From REEB95 sp050729835 (GTDB taxonomy: Bacteria; Pseudomonadota; Alphaproteobacteria; ATCC43930; CGMCC-115725): a stretch of 48,179 nucleotides of DNA. The stretch's first letter is position 1. The number at the start of each line of letters is the position of its first letter. The translations under genes and the position numbers were made by a program. Location: contig JBOHLS010000021.1 of NCBI GenBank assembly GCA_050729835.1, positions 1-48,179 of the forward strand, written 5' to 3'. The notes under the pieces are model-generated. The model was not told where the DNA came from and ran no database searches. It saw nothing but the letters and a program-made list of their open reading frames with translations. Below are positions 16,993 through 25,999 of the stretch, one piece after another.

Positions 16993-18168
16993 ATGACTGT
17001 CTTGATCACCGACCGCGCCGCCCTCGAGGCGTTTTGTCGCGACCTCGCCGGCGCCCCCTACGTCACCGTCGACACCGAATTCATGCGCGACAAAACCTAT
17101 TGGCCGCAGCTTTGCCTGGTGCAACTCGCCGGACCGGCCGGCGCCGTCGCGATCGATCCGCTGGCGCGGGATATGGACCTGGCGCCGCTCCACGCCTTGA
17201 TGAGCGACCCGGCGATCCTCAAAGTGTTCCACGCCGCGCGCCAGGACATCGAAATCTTCTACAACGCGACCGGCAAGGTGCCGGCGCCGATCTTCGACAG
17301 CCAGGTTGCGGCCATGGTCTGCGGTTTCGGCGAATCGGCGAGCTACGAGACGCTGGCGGCGAAGCTCGCCGGCGCGCATGTCGACAAGACCTCGCGTTTC
17401 ACCGATTGGTCGCACCGGCCGCTGACCGAGCGCCAGCTCAAATACGCGATCGACGACGTCGTGCATCTGCGCCTGGTCTACGACAAATTGTCCGCCCAGC
17501 TCGATCGCAGCGGCCGTCACGGCTGGCTCGACGAGGAGATGGCGGTGCTGACCAATCCGGCGACCTATCGGCTCGATCCGGCGAACGCCTGGAAGCGGCT
17601 CAAGGTGCGCAGCAACAACCGCCGGATGCTCGGCCTGATACACGCGCTGGCGGCGTGGCGCGAGACGGCAGCGCAGCAGCGCAATCTGCCGCGCAACCGG
17701 ATCATCCGCGACGAGGCACTGCTCGAAATCGCCGCGCACGCGCCAGGCAGCGCGGACGAGCTCGCCCGCACTCGCGGCCTCGGCAAGGGCTTCGCCGAAG
17801 GCCGGCTGGGCGGCGAAGTGCTCGCCGTAGTGGCGCGTGTCGCCAAGCTGCCCGAGGACGATTTTCCGCTGCCGCCGCCACACCGCGACCTGCCGCAGGG
17901 CCTCGGTCCGTTGGTCGAATTGCTGCGCGTGTTGTTGAAGCTCCGCTGCGAGGAAAATCACGTGGCGACCAAGCTGGTGGCCGACAGCGAGGACCTCGAG
18001 CTGATCGCCGCTGACGACGCTGCGCCGGTGCGCGCGCTGCACGGCTGGCGGGCCGAGATTTTCGGCAAGGACGCGCTCGAATTGAAACACGGGCGGCTCG
18101 CTCTGACCGCCGCCGGCAAACACATCAAGCTGGTGCGGACCGCGACCCAAGCGGCGGCGGCGCAATAG
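16993..18168 (+). CDS. rnd: Ribonuclease D
   Basis: 391 residues with the DEDDy exonuclease domain followed by HRDC. ExoI is VDTEFMRD (D27, E29), ExoII is HAARQDIEIF (D85) and ExoIII is YAIDDVVHL (Y151, D155); all catalytic acids are present. The HRDC domain follows at ~205-285 (AAWRETAAQQRNLPRNRIIR). RNase D trims the 3' ends of tRNA precursors and other small RNAs. ATG 16993 is preferred because the protein then starts MTVLITDRAALEAF as in relatives; an ATG at 16978 would add five residues. It diverges from aspS over a ~115-base gap, and its stop lies 3 bases from the convergent ppx stop. Confidence 0.93.
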   Translation: MTVLITDRAALEAFCRDLAGAPYVTVDTEFMRDKTYWPQLCLVQLAGPAGAVAIDPLARDMDLAPLHALMSDPAILKVFHAARQDIEIFYNATGKVPAPIFDSQVAAMVCGFGESASYETLAAKLAGAHVDKTSRFTDWSHRPLTERQLKYAIDDVVHLRLVYDKLSAQLDRSGRHGWLDEEMAVLTNPATYRLDPANAWKRLKVRSNNRRMLGLIHALAAWRETAAQQRNLPRNRIIRDEALLEIAAHAPGSADELARTRGLGKGFAEGRLGGEVLAVVARVAKLPEDDFPLPPPHRDLPQGLGPLVELLRVLLKLRCEENHVATKLVADSEDLELIAADDAAPVRALHGWRAEIFGKDALELKHGRLALTAAGKHIKLVRTATQAAAAQ

Positions 18169-18171
18169 CGT

Positions 18172-19671
18172 TCAGGAACGCTTCATCGCGCCTTTGCGGC
18201 CCATCGCCTTGGCCAGCGCGTCGAGCCGCCGCTGCACGCTTTCACCAAACCGCTGGGCGCCGTCGCCGTTCAACTGCAGCTGAATCTCGTGACCCTGAAG
18301 CGCCAGCGCGGTGCCGTGCAGGGCGGCCGGCACGCCGCCGCTGATCGTATAGGCCAAACGCAGCGCCAAACCGATGATCCGCGCCGTCGGCAGCTCCGAC
18401 TCGTCGAGCAATTCGAGCGGCGCTAGGAGCTCGACGGTGCCGCGCCCGCCATAGCGGGCATGCAGCGCCGCGGCGACGAACGCCCGGCCGGCGTGATCGA
18501 TGCCGGCCACGGGCATGTAAAGCGCGTAGCGTACGGCCTGCTCGGCGCGATAATCGGGATGGTCGTTCCAGGCGATATCCGACAGCAGCGCGGCGGCGTG
18601 GCGCAGGCGTTTCTGCTCCGGCCGCTCCTTGGGAAACAGCGGATTCATCCAGGCAAACAGCGCACCGCCGATGTCGCCGAAGCGCGGATTGGCGCGCGCG
18701 GTTTCGAGGCAAGCGGAGATGAGCGGATCGGCGGCGCGTTCGGCCGGGTCGAGCAGGCTGAAATGGTGGCCTTCGCGCAAGCCCCAGGCCGAGAACACGA
18801 TCCGCTTGGGGTCCATCCGTTTCATGATGCGGGCGAGCACGCGGCCGGCGAGCGGCACGACCTCGAGCCGTTTCTTGGAGAGGCCGATGATGCCGTCGAG
18901 CGATTTGCGGGTCTGCTTGGCGACGAAATCGAGGAACCGTTCGGCTTCGCCGCGCGACAGCGCGTAGTTCTGGATGATATGCAGCGGATACTGGCTTTCG
19001 GCCATGTGGATGCGCGCCAAGGCCCGCCACGACCCGCCGACCGCATAAAAATTGCCGCCGTCGGCGGCGGTCAGCCACGGCACCGTGACCAGCAGCCGGT
19101 CGATGACGTCCTTGAGCTTCTTGTCGTCGTCCGTGAGATCGGCAAGCCGCAGCGGGCCGAGCGGCAGGGTCGCGGCGCGGCCGACGGCGCCCTTGCCGAT
19201 CTCGATCAGCTCGATCGAGCCGCCGCCCAAGTCGCCGACGATGCCGCTGGCGTCGGGCATGCCGGCAAGCACGCCCATGGCCGACAGCCGCCCCTCCTCC
19301 TCGCCCGACAGCACGCGGACGCGAAGATTGTGGCGTTTCTCGATTTCCTGGACGAAGGCCGGACCATCGGCGGCGTCGCGCACCGCCGCCGTCGCCAGCA
19401 CGTCGAATCGCGTGGCGCCGAGCGCCTGCGCCAGCGCCACGAAGCGCTGCATGTTGGATCGCACCAAATCGACGCCCTCGGCGTCGAGCTTGCCGGTCTT
19501 GTTGAGGCTGCGGCCAAGGCCGCACAGCACCTTTTCGTTGAACAGGGTCCGGGCCGGGCGCTTCAGCCCATCGAACACCACGAGGCGCAGCGAATTGGAG
19601 CCGATATCGACCACGGCAACTGCGTCACGCCGGACGGTTCCTTCGACCGCCGCGGCAAAACGCGGCGCCAT
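18172..19671 (-). CDS. ppx: Exopolyphosphatase (Ppx/GppA family)
   Basis: 499 residues of the actin-like ASKHA fold. Phosphate-1 motif is AVVDIGSNSLRLVVFD, the next conserved acid region is LATAAVRDAADG, the phosphate-2 motif is GIVGDLGGGSIELIEI, and AVGGSWRALARIH marks the Ppx/GppA substrate cleft. The C-terminal third has an HD-domain-like helical region (DHAGRAFVAAALHARYG). It hydrolyses terminal phosphates of polyphosphate and perhaps pppGpp. The start at ATG 19671 is 2 bases after the ppk stop, so the kinase and the phosphatase for the same polymer are made from one operon. Confidence 0.92.
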   Translation of the reverse strand: MAPRFAAAVEGTVRRDAVAVVDIGSNSLRLVVFDGLKRPARTLFNEKVLCGLGRSLNKTGKLDAEGVDLVRSNMQRFVALAQALGATRFDVLATAAVRDAADGPAFVQEIEKRHNLRVRVLSGEEEGRLSAMGVLAGMPDASGIVGDLGGGSIELIEIGKGAVGRAATLPLGPLRLADLTDDDKKLKDVIDRLLVTVPWLTAADGGNFYAVGGSWRALARIHMAESQYPLHIIQNYALSRGEAERFLDFVAKQTRKSLDGIIGLSKKRLEVVPLAGRVLARIMKRMDPKRIVFSAWGLREGHHFSLLDPAERAADPLISACLETARANPRFGDIGGALFAWMNPLFPKERPEQKRLRHAAALLSDIAWNDHPDYRAEQAVRYALYMPVAGIDHAGRAFVAAALHARYGGRGTVELLAPLELLDESELPTARIIGLALRLAYTISGGVPAALHGTALALQGHEIQLQLNGDGAQRFGESVQRRLDALAKAMGRKGAMKRS

Positions 19672-19673
19672 GC

Positions 19674-21851
19674 TCAGGAATCGCTTCGTTCGGTCACCAG
19701 TCGCGGCGACGGGCGCGGACGTTGCTGCAACGCGCTGCCGCGGCCGGAGAGGCTCGGATTGGTCATGAAATATGTATGCGCGCTCGGCCTCGGAGAATCA
19801 ACACTCGCCCGCTGATAGACGCCGTCGGGCCCGAGCCACCACGACTGCGCCTCGTCCTTGAGCGAGGTTTGCATGATCTCGATCATGACCTGCCGGTGCA
19901 CCGTTTCGTTCTCGATCGGCACCAGGGCTTCGACTCGCCAGTCGAAGTTGCGCGGCATCCAATCAGCCGACGAGATGAACACCAGGGCATCGCGTGACGG
20001 CAGCGCCTTGCCGTTGCCGAAGCAGACGATTCGCCCGTGTTCGAGAAAGCGGCCGATGAGGCTCTTGACCCGGATGTTCTCCGACATGCCTTTGACGCCC
20101 GGCCGCAGGCAGCAGATGCCGCGAACGATCAGGTCGACCTTGACCCCCGCCTGCGAGGCCCCGTACAGCCGGTCGATCATCGCCGGATCGACCAGCGAAT
20201 TGAGCTTGGCCCAGATTTGCGCCGGACGGCCGGCGCGGGCATGCGCGATCTCGGCGTCGATCAGCTGGGTCAGGCGCTGGCGCAGGTTGATTGGCGCGAT
20301 CGCGATCTTCTCCAGCTTGGCCGGCGTGGCATAGCCGGTCATGTAGTTGAACAGCTGCTGCGCGTCGCGGCACAGTGCCGGGTCGCAGGTGAAGAAGCTG
20401 AGGTCGGTGTAAACCTTGGCCGTGTAGGGATGATAGTTGCCGGTGCCGTAATGGACGTAAAGCCGCAACTCGCCGCTTTCGCGCCGCGCCACCAGCGAGA
20501 CCTTGGCGTGGGTCTTGAGCTGGATGAAGCCGTAGACCACCTGCACGCCGGCACGCTCCAAGTCGCGGGCCCAGCGGATATTGCGCTCCTCGTCGAAACG
20601 CGCCTTGAGCTCGACCAGCGCGGTGACCGACTTACCGGCTTCGGCGGCCTCGATCAATGCCCTCACGACCGGGCTGTCGTCGCTGGTGCGATAGAGCGTC
20701 TGCTTGATGGCGACGACCGCCGGATCGTGCGCCGCCTGCCGCACGAACTGCACCACCACGTCGAAGCTTTCATAAGGGTGGTGGACAATGATGTCCTTCT
20801 GCCGGATGGCCGCAAAACAATCGCCGCCGAAATCGCGGATGCGCTCAGGGAAGCGCGGGTTGTAGGGCGTGAAGACGAGGTCGGGGCGCTCGTCGATGAT
20901 GAGCTGGCTGGTATTGGCGAGCCCGAGGATCCCGTCGAGCGGAAACACGTCGTCGGCTGAGGCGTCGAGCCGCTCGATCAGGAAGCGGCGGAGCTCTTCG
21001 GGCATCGCCGCCTCGACGCCGAGATAGATGACGTGGCCGCGGCGACGGCGCTTCAGCGCGGTCTCGAAGAGCCGCACCAGGTCTTCGGCCTCTTCCTCGA
21101 TCTCGACCTCGCTGTCGCGCAGGACGCGGAAGATGCCCTTGCCGACGACCCCGAACCCGGGGAAGAGCTGATCGAGGAATTCGCCGATCACCTGCTCGAC
21201 CGGGATGAAGCGGATATCCTTACCCGGCAAGCGGACGAACCGCGCGATCGACGATGGAATCAGGATCAGCGCCTGCATGCGGTTGCCGTCGCTCTTGCGC
21301 GTCAGCTCGAGCATCAGGCCGAAGCCGAGATTGGCGACGAAGGGAAACGGATGCGCCGGATCGATCGCCAGCGGCGTCAGGACCGGAAAGATCTCGGCCA
21401 TGAAGCGGTCACGCAGGAAGGTGCGGTCGGCGGCGGTCAAATCCTCGGGACCGACCACGGCGATGCCGCGCTCGATCATCTCACGGCGCAGCGCCCGCCA
21501 GGTCACCTGCTGGTCCTGCATGAGCCTGCCGGCGCGACGGTTGATCGCGACGAGCTGCTGCGCCGGCGTCAGGCCGTCCTGGCTCGGCGTCGAGATGCCA
21601 GCCTGGACCTGGCCCTTGAGTCCGGCGACGCGCACCATGTAGAACTCGTCGAGATTGTTCGCCGAGATCGACAGGAAGCGCAGACGCTCCAGCAAGGGAT
21701 AATGGCGATTGTCGGCTTCGGCGAGAACGCGCTCATTGAAGGCAAGCCACGACAGCTCGCGGTTGATGAACCGGTCGGGCCAACGCTCGCCCGCCAGCGC
21801 GCCTGCCGAGCGCGATTGCGCCTCCGGCCTGACCGCCATTTCCTGCTCCAT
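19674..21851 (-). CDS. ppk: Polyphosphate kinase 1
   Basis: 725 residues with all four PPK1 domains: N (FINRELSWLAFNERVLAEA), head (~130-330), and catalytic C1 and C2. The autophosphorylated His is H448 (LKTHAK, equivalent to E. coli H435) and the second essential His is H605 (FLEHGRIVCF, equivalent to H592). The enzyme polymerises ATP gamma-phosphate into polyphosphate. The ATG at 21851 or the ATG four codons later (21839) could be used; the latter has GGAG six bases upstream. The C-terminal ~40 residues are Ser/Pro/Arg-rich and probably disordered. It is first in the ppk-ppx operon and divergent from a sixA-like gene over 39 bases. Confidence 0.95.
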   Translation of the reverse strand: MEQEMAVRPEAQSRSAGALAGERWPDRFINRELSWLAFNERVLAEADNRHYPLLERLRFLSISANNLDEFYMVRVAGLKGQVQAGISTPSQDGLTPAQQLVAINRRAGRLMQDQQVTWRALRREMIERGIAVVGPEDLTAADRTFLRDRFMAEIFPVLTPLAIDPAHPFPFVANLGFGLMLELTRKSDGNRMQALILIPSSIARFVRLPGKDIRFIPVEQVIGEFLDQLFPGFGVVGKGIFRVLRDSEVEIEEEAEDLVRLFETALKRRRRGHVIYLGVEAAMPEELRRFLIERLDASADDVFPLDGILGLANTSQLIIDERPDLVFTPYNPRFPERIRDFGGDCFAAIRQKDIIVHHPYESFDVVVQFVRQAAHDPAVVAIKQTLYRTSDDSPVVRALIEAAEAGKSVTALVELKARFDEERNIRWARDLERAGVQVVYGFIQLKTHAKVSLVARRESGELRLYVHYGTGNYHPYTAKVYTDLSFFTCDPALCRDAQQLFNYMTGYATPAKLEKIAIAPINLRQRLTQLIDAEIAHARAGRPAQIWAKLNSLVDPAMIDRLYGASQAGVKVDLIVRGICCLRPGVKGMSENIRVKSLIGRFLEHGRIVCFGNGKALPSRDALVFISSADWMPRNFDWRVEALVPIENETVHRQVMIEIMQTSLKDEAQSWWLGPDGVYQRASVDSPRPSAHTYFMTNPSLSGRGSALQQRPRPSPRLVTERSDS

Positions 21852-21890
21852 GTCGCAAGTCTATAAACCCTATGTGAACATCTTATTGCG

Positions 21891-22424
21891 GTGCGGAGCA
21901 AGGGATTGAGCGCCCTTTTTCTCTTGCGGCATGCCAAGGCCGTGGCCCAGCACGCCGAAGGCGACCGCGCCCGCGGCTTGGCCGAGGCCGGCCGCGACAG
22001 CGCGCGCGCGATCGCCGCCGCCATCGCCGAACGCCACATCGCGCCGTCGCTGGTCCTGTGCTCGGACGCGGTCCGGACGCGCGAAACCCTCGACATCGTC
22101 CTGCCGGCGCTGAAACCCGCGCCCGAAGTCGTCTACGAGGCGGCGCTCTATCTCGCCGACGCCAAGCAGCTGCTCCAACGTCTTCGTGGCGTCCCGGAAG
22201 ACATGCGCTCGATCATGCTGGTCGGCCACAATCCCGGGCTCCAGGAGCTCGCCGTGATGCTGTCGGATCAGCCGACGGGCCCGCTGATGGCGCGCCTGAT
22301 GCAGGACTTTCCCACCGCGGCGCTGATCCGCTTCGAGGCCAATCTGCCGTGGCCGACGCTCGAGCGCGGCAGCGCGCGGTTGATGGCCATCCTGGTGCCG
22401 AACGCGGCGCCGGCGAAACGTTAG
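21891..22424 (+). CDS. SixA-like histidine phosphatase
   Basis: 177 residues of the histidine phosphatase (phosphoglycerate-mutase) fold in the short SixA form. The catalytic RHxK motif is LFLLRHAKAVAQ, followed by the LCSDAVRTRETLDIVL strand-helix and the second His in MLVGHNPGLQELA. SixA proteins remove phosphate from HPt histidines or from PTS-Ntr phosphocarriers. The assignment is to family, and the substrate is unknown. GTG 21891 is used; a TTG at 21906 would trim five residues. It is divergent from ppk and ends convergently, overlapping hdaA by four bases. Confidence 0.85.
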   Translation: MRSKGLSALFLLRHAKAVAQHAEGDRARGLAEAGRDSARAIAAAIAERHIAPSLVLCSDAVRTRETLDIVLPALKPAPEVVYEAALYLADAKQLLQRLRGVPEDMRSIMLVGHNPGLQELAVMLSDQPTGPLMARLMQDFPTAALIRFEANLPWPTLERGSARLMAILVPNAAPAKR

Positions 22425-23089
22425 AGCTGCAACACGCGCCGGACGAGCGGCACGGTGATCGGGCGCCTCTCGGCGAGCGCCGCTGCGTCGAGCGCAGCGA
22501 CGGCTTCGCGCGCCGCGGCGAAGGAGCGCTCGATCCGGGTGACGAGATAGGCGATCACGTCGGCGGCCACCGCGACCTGCCGATCGGCGAAGAGCTTGAC
22601 CAGTACCGCGCCGAGCAGCGCGTCGTCAGGCGCGTTGAGCGCCACCGCCGGCGCCGCCAGCAGCCGCGAGCGCAAATCGGCTAGGGCGATCGGCCAGCGC
22701 GCCGGCGGCTCCGACGCAGCGATCAGCAGGTGCCCGCGCCGCTCGGCGATCAGGTTGTAAAGATGGAGCAGCGCCTGTTCGGGCGCGGGCGCCGCGTCGT
22801 CGATGACGATGGCGCGAGCCGCGCCGACGCGCGCCGGCACGGCCTCGACCCGCAGCGCGGCCGGATCGATGAACGCGATGGCGGCGCCGGCGGCGCGTAC
22901 GCGGGCGGCGAAGACCTGCGCGAGATGCGTCTTGCCCGAGCCCGGCGGGCCATGCAGCGCCAACGCCGGCTGCGACCAATCCGGCCATCGCTCGAGCCAT
23001 TTGACCGCGGCCTCGTTGGAGGGGGCGACCAGGAAATCCTCCCGGCCGAGCGCAGGCAAATGGCCGAGATCGAGCGGCAGCTGCGCCAC
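22421..23089 (-). CDS. hdaA: HdaA, DnaA-related regulator of replication initiation
   Basis: A 222-residue AAA+ protein of the DnaA/Hda type with no DNA-binding domain IV. The N-terminus MAQLPLDL is the beta-clamp-binding motif (QLPLDL at 3-8) that ties Hda to DNA polymerase III. Walker A is GPPGSGKTH and Walker B is AIVIDDAA. The arginine-finger region (ADLRSRLLA) is present. Hda with the clamp stimulates ATP hydrolysis by DnaA and so prevents re-initiation. It starts one base after the AI-2E-type permease stop, the arrangement common in alphaproteobacteria. Confidence 0.92.
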   Translation of the reverse strand: MAQLPLDLGHLPALGREDFLVAPSNEAAVKWLERWPDWSQPALALHGPPGSGKTHLAQVFAARVRAAGAAIAFIDPAALRVEAVPARVGAARAIVIDDAAPAPEQALLHLYNLIAERRGHLLIAASEPPARWPIALADLRSRLLAAPAVALNAPDDALLGAVLVKLFADRQVAVAADVIAYLVTRIERSFAAAREAVAALDAAALAERRPITVPLVRRVLQL

Positions 23090-23090
23090 G

Positions 23091-24176
23091 TTAGACCCGT
23101 TTGCGCGGTGCAGCCGAGCCTGAGTCGTAGAACGGGCTTTGCAGATAGCGGCTCATGCCGAAACGCGCCAACACGCCGATCACCGCGGCGGCCGGCAGCG
23201 CGAGCAGCACGCCGAGGAACCCGAACAGCTTGCCGAAGGCGAGCAGCGCGAAGATCACCCATAGCGGATGTAGGTTGACCCGGTCGCCTACCAGCTTAGG
23301 CGACAGAAAGTTGGCTTCGACGCCCTGTCCGATCGCGAAGATCACGAGCACGCTGGCGGCGGCCGTCCAGGTCGGCGTCTGGACCAGCGTCAAGCCCATA
23401 GCCAGGACGAAGCCGATCGCGCTGCCGATGATCGGTATGAACGACAGGATGCCGATGAGCAGACCGATGACGATCGCGAAATGGGTGCCGACGACGCTGA
23501 GCGTGGCGGCGTACCAGACCGCCAGGATGAGGCCGACCAGGATCTGGCCACGAATGAACCCGGCCAGGGTCTGATTCACCAGCGCGGCTTGCTGGCGCAC
23601 CGTGGCGAGATGCTGGCGCGGAATCCAGGACTCGATATGCGCGACGAAGCCGGACCAGTCGCGCATCAGGTAGAACGCCACCAGCGGCGTGATGAACACC
23701 AGCGACAGCAGGTTGGCGAGCGCGACGCCGCTGCCGAGGACGTCCTTGGCCACGGTCGCCGCCCAACCGAGCACGGCCGAGGACCAGTCGCCGATCATGC
23801 CGCGCAGCTTGTCGACATCCGCGGGTGAGAGCCGTTCCTGCGCCGTCTGGAGCAGCTGCTGGACGACATGACGCCCCTGATCCATCGCCGTGGGCGCGAC
23901 GCGCGCCAGCTGGGTCACCTGCGCTTCGATGAGCGGCGTCAGCATCAGGACGATAAGCGCGATCACCAGCAGGAACGCCAGGAGCACCGCGAGCGTCGCG
24001 AGATTGCGCGACAGGCGCCAGCCCTCGAGCCGGTCGACCAGGGGCGCGAGGAAATAAGCGATGCCGAATCCAGCCACGAACGGCACGAGCACTGTCCCGA
24101 GGCGATTGACGGCATAGAGCAGGACGACGACGACGGCCGCCCAAAACAGCGCGACCACGCGCGGTGACGGCTTCAT
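23091..24176 (-). CDS. AI-2E/PerM-family membrane protein
   Basis: 361 residues with about eight hydrophobic segments in the AI-2E (PerM/UPF0118) pattern. An N-terminal pair of helices includes FVAGFGIAYFLAPLVDRLE. A large polar region (~90-150) follows, then the conserved motif FLMRDW (here FYLMRDWSGF), the GFIRGQILVGLILA helix, the LLIGILSFIPIIGSAIG segment and the C-terminal PKLVGDRVNLHPLWVI. Some members export the AI-2 signal or exchange Na+/H+; function here is open. ATG 24176 sits one base after the phosphatidyltransferase stop; a longer frame to 24266 overlaps that gene and is not used. Confidence 0.87.
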   Translation of the reverse strand: MKPSPRVVALFWAAVVVVLLYAVNRLGTVLVPFVAGFGIAYFLAPLVDRLEGWRLSRNLATLAVLLAFLLVIALIVLMLTPLIEAQVTQLARVAPTAMDQGRHVVQQLLQTAQERLSPADVDKLRGMIGDWSSAVLGWAATVAKDVLGSGVALANLLSLVFITPLVAFYLMRDWSGFVAHIESWIPRQHLATVRQQAALVNQTLAGFIRGQILVGLILAVWYAATLSVVGTHFAIVIGLLIGILSFIPIIGSAIGFVLAMGLTLVQTPTWTAAASVLVIFAIGQGVEANFLSPKLVGDRVNLHPLWVIFALLAFGKLFGFLGVLLALPAAAVIGVLARFGMSRYLQSPFYDSGSAAPRKRV

Positions 24177-24177
24177 C

Positions 24178-24720
24178 TCAGACCTCTTCCGTGCCGGCGA
24201 AGCCGCGCATCCAGCGCACAAGATAGACGGCGCCGGACAGCACCGTCGTCGCCGCCACGGCATCAATCAAAATGACGGTGAGGTTGCGATCGGCGACCTT
24301 AAGGCCGAGATGGGCGAGCGTCCAGGCGACCAGAACGATCTGCAGCGCGGTGTTGACCTTGCTGATCATCAGCGGCCGCCAGTTGACCGGTTCGGCCGCG
24401 AACTGCGTCAGCACGAATCCGCCGATGATCAGCACGTCGCGGAACACGATCAGGATCACCAGCCAATTCGGCAGATAGCCCGCGAGGCCGAGCGTGACCA
24501 CCATGCTGACGATCAGGGCCTTGTCGGCGATCGGATCGAGCAGCGCGCCGAGCTCGGAGCGGCTGTCGAAGCGCTTGGCGACGAAGCCGTCGACCGCGTC
24601 CGACGCCCCCGCCACGAGAAACAGCCAGAAGGCACCGGCCAGGTCGCCGTTGAGGATGAACCAGATGCCGACCGGCGCAGACAGCAGGCGCGCGAGGGAT
24701 ATGTAGTTTGGCAGGTTCAT
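24178..24720 (-). CDS. CDP-alcohol phosphatidyltransferase (PgsA/Cls-like)
   Basis: 180 residues with four to six membrane segments and the CDP-alcohol phosphatidyltransferase motif complete: D41xxDG..AK, then eight residues to G58, xxxD62, xxxD66 (ending LLDPIADK). The usual AR is AK, a common variant. Such enzymes attach glycerol phosphate or another alcohol to CDP-diacylglycerol in phospholipid synthesis; phosphatidylglycerophosphate synthase is likely, but the acceptor cannot be read from sequence. The start MNLPNYISLARLLSAPVG at 24720 is standard. It lies in the run DUF2066, this gene, AI-2E permease, hdaA. Confidence 0.87.
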   Translation of the reverse strand: MNLPNYISLARLLSAPVGIWFILNGDLAGAFWLFLVAGASDAVDGFVAKRFDSRSELGALLDPIADKALIVSMVVTLGLAGYLPNWLVILIVFRDVLIIGGFVLTQFAAEPVNWRPLMISKVNTALQIVLVAWTLAHLGLKVADRNLTVILIDAVAATTVLSGAVYLVRWMRGFAGTEEV

Positions 24721-24734
24721 CGCGTCATCGCGTC

Positions 24735-25871
24735 TCAATGCGTCATGCCGGCGGCATGCGGAGCGAGGACGAAGTCCGGCGCGTCGCCGCTGAGATCGAG
24801 GTCTTTCTGCGCCAGGGCGAGACGCAACTGCGTCAGGTCGCCGACGTAATGAATGGCGATCTGCGCATGCTGCCGATCGATCGCCACGAGGTCCGTCTTC
24901 TGCACCGCCGGGATGGCGCCGAGCCGCCGGCTCACCGTCACCCAATCCTGCAAGGCGGCGATCGGCACCGATGCCGTGAGCGTCGCCACCTGCGAGAGAT
25001 CGAGGATGTTCGCCGCCTTCCAGGCGTCTTCGATCTGCGCGACGGTGCCCGCGACGGCACGGGCCAGCAGGGCGGCTTCGTCCTCGCCCGCAGCCAGGGT
25101 GTACGATTGGCTCCACGTCTGCGGGGCGGCGTCGGAAGCGGGCGAGAATCGCGTCGCGGATACCGCGACGGTCTCGTGGGGCGCGCCGCCGTTGCCGACC
25201 GTTGCCTGCGCGGCCAGCACGTCGTCGCCGTCATAGCGCTGGGATATCGCCGCCAGCGCCGTCGCATCGCCGCTGAGCGCAGTCTTGGCGTCGATCGCCG
25301 CGATATCCTCGGCGCCGCCGAACGGCATCACCAGCGGCACCAGCCCCGCCGGCGCATTGCGCTCGTTCCACGCCGTCCGCCAGGGGTTGGGGTCCTCCCA
25401 CAACGCGACGGTGCCGCCGCTGTCGAACACCGCCAGGACGACGAGCGGCTTCGACGGCGTCTCCGCGAACGGCACGCCGGCGGCGCGCAGCAGCTGGCGC
25501 ACGGCGTTGGCGCGGAAATGGAATGTGTAATTGGCCAGGTAGCGCACCGTGGAGTGCCGCTCGTTGGCGACCTCGAAGCCTTGGACGAGGTCGTTGAGCG
25601 TGGCATCGTTGGCCGGCGGTAGGCGGCTCGCATCCGACGTCCGCGTCAGCCGGGCGAGCAGGATGCGATAGGCTTGGTTCTCGCCATCGATCCGCGCCTT
25701 TTCGCGCGCGGCGTCGGCGGATGCCGCGGTCGCGTCGACCGGCACGTTGGCAACGGTGTAAACATCGGTGGTGGGCGGCGCGGTCTGCGCGCAGCCTGGC
25801 ACGGCCGCCAGCGCGAGGCACCCCGCCGCCAGGGCCGCCCGCAAGTGCCGCTTTGCGTTTCGCAGCGTCAT
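24735..25871 (-). CDS. Exported DUF2066 family protein
   Basis: 378 residues with an N-terminal export signal (LRAALAAGCLALAAVPGCAQ). A Cys at position 27 after VPG makes a lipoprotein possible but not canonical. The DUF2066 domain follows: VYTVANVPVDATAASADAAR, then RIDGENQAYRILLARLT and the RYLANYTFHFRANAVRQLL block. Its function is unknown. Its place upstream of the phosphatidyltransferase, AI-2E permease and hdaA is conserved in many alphaproteobacteria. ATG 25871 is chosen for the signal peptide; the frame extends to 26015, but that part is not protein-like and overlaps the divergent ABC gene. Confidence 0.8.
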   Translation of the reverse strand: MTLRNAKRHLRAALAAGCLALAAVPGCAQTAPPTTDVYTVANVPVDATAASADAAREKARIDGENQAYRILLARLTRTSDASRLPPANDATLNDLVQGFEVANERHSTVRYLANYTFHFRANAVRQLLRAAGVPFAETPSKPLVVLAVFDSGGTVALWEDPNPWRTAWNERNAPAGLVPLVMPFGGAEDIAAIDAKTALSGDATALAAISQRYDGDDVLAAQATVGNGGAPHETVAVSATRFSPASDAAPQTWSQSYTLAAGEDEAALLARAVAGTVAQIEDAWKAANILDLSQVATLTASVPIAALQDWVTVSRRLGAIPAVQKTDLVAIDRQHAQIAIHYVGDLTQLRLALAQKDLDLSGDAPDFVLAPHAAGMTH

Positions 25872-25999
25872 CCTCGCACCATCGCCCGTGGCGTCATAAC
25901 CCAGAACCGGGCGGTGCGCCAGTGAGCGTACGGGCATGGCGGCGACAAGGCCGCGGCTGATAAAGTCGCGCCCGCATGCAGGCTGAGCGAGGAGGCAAC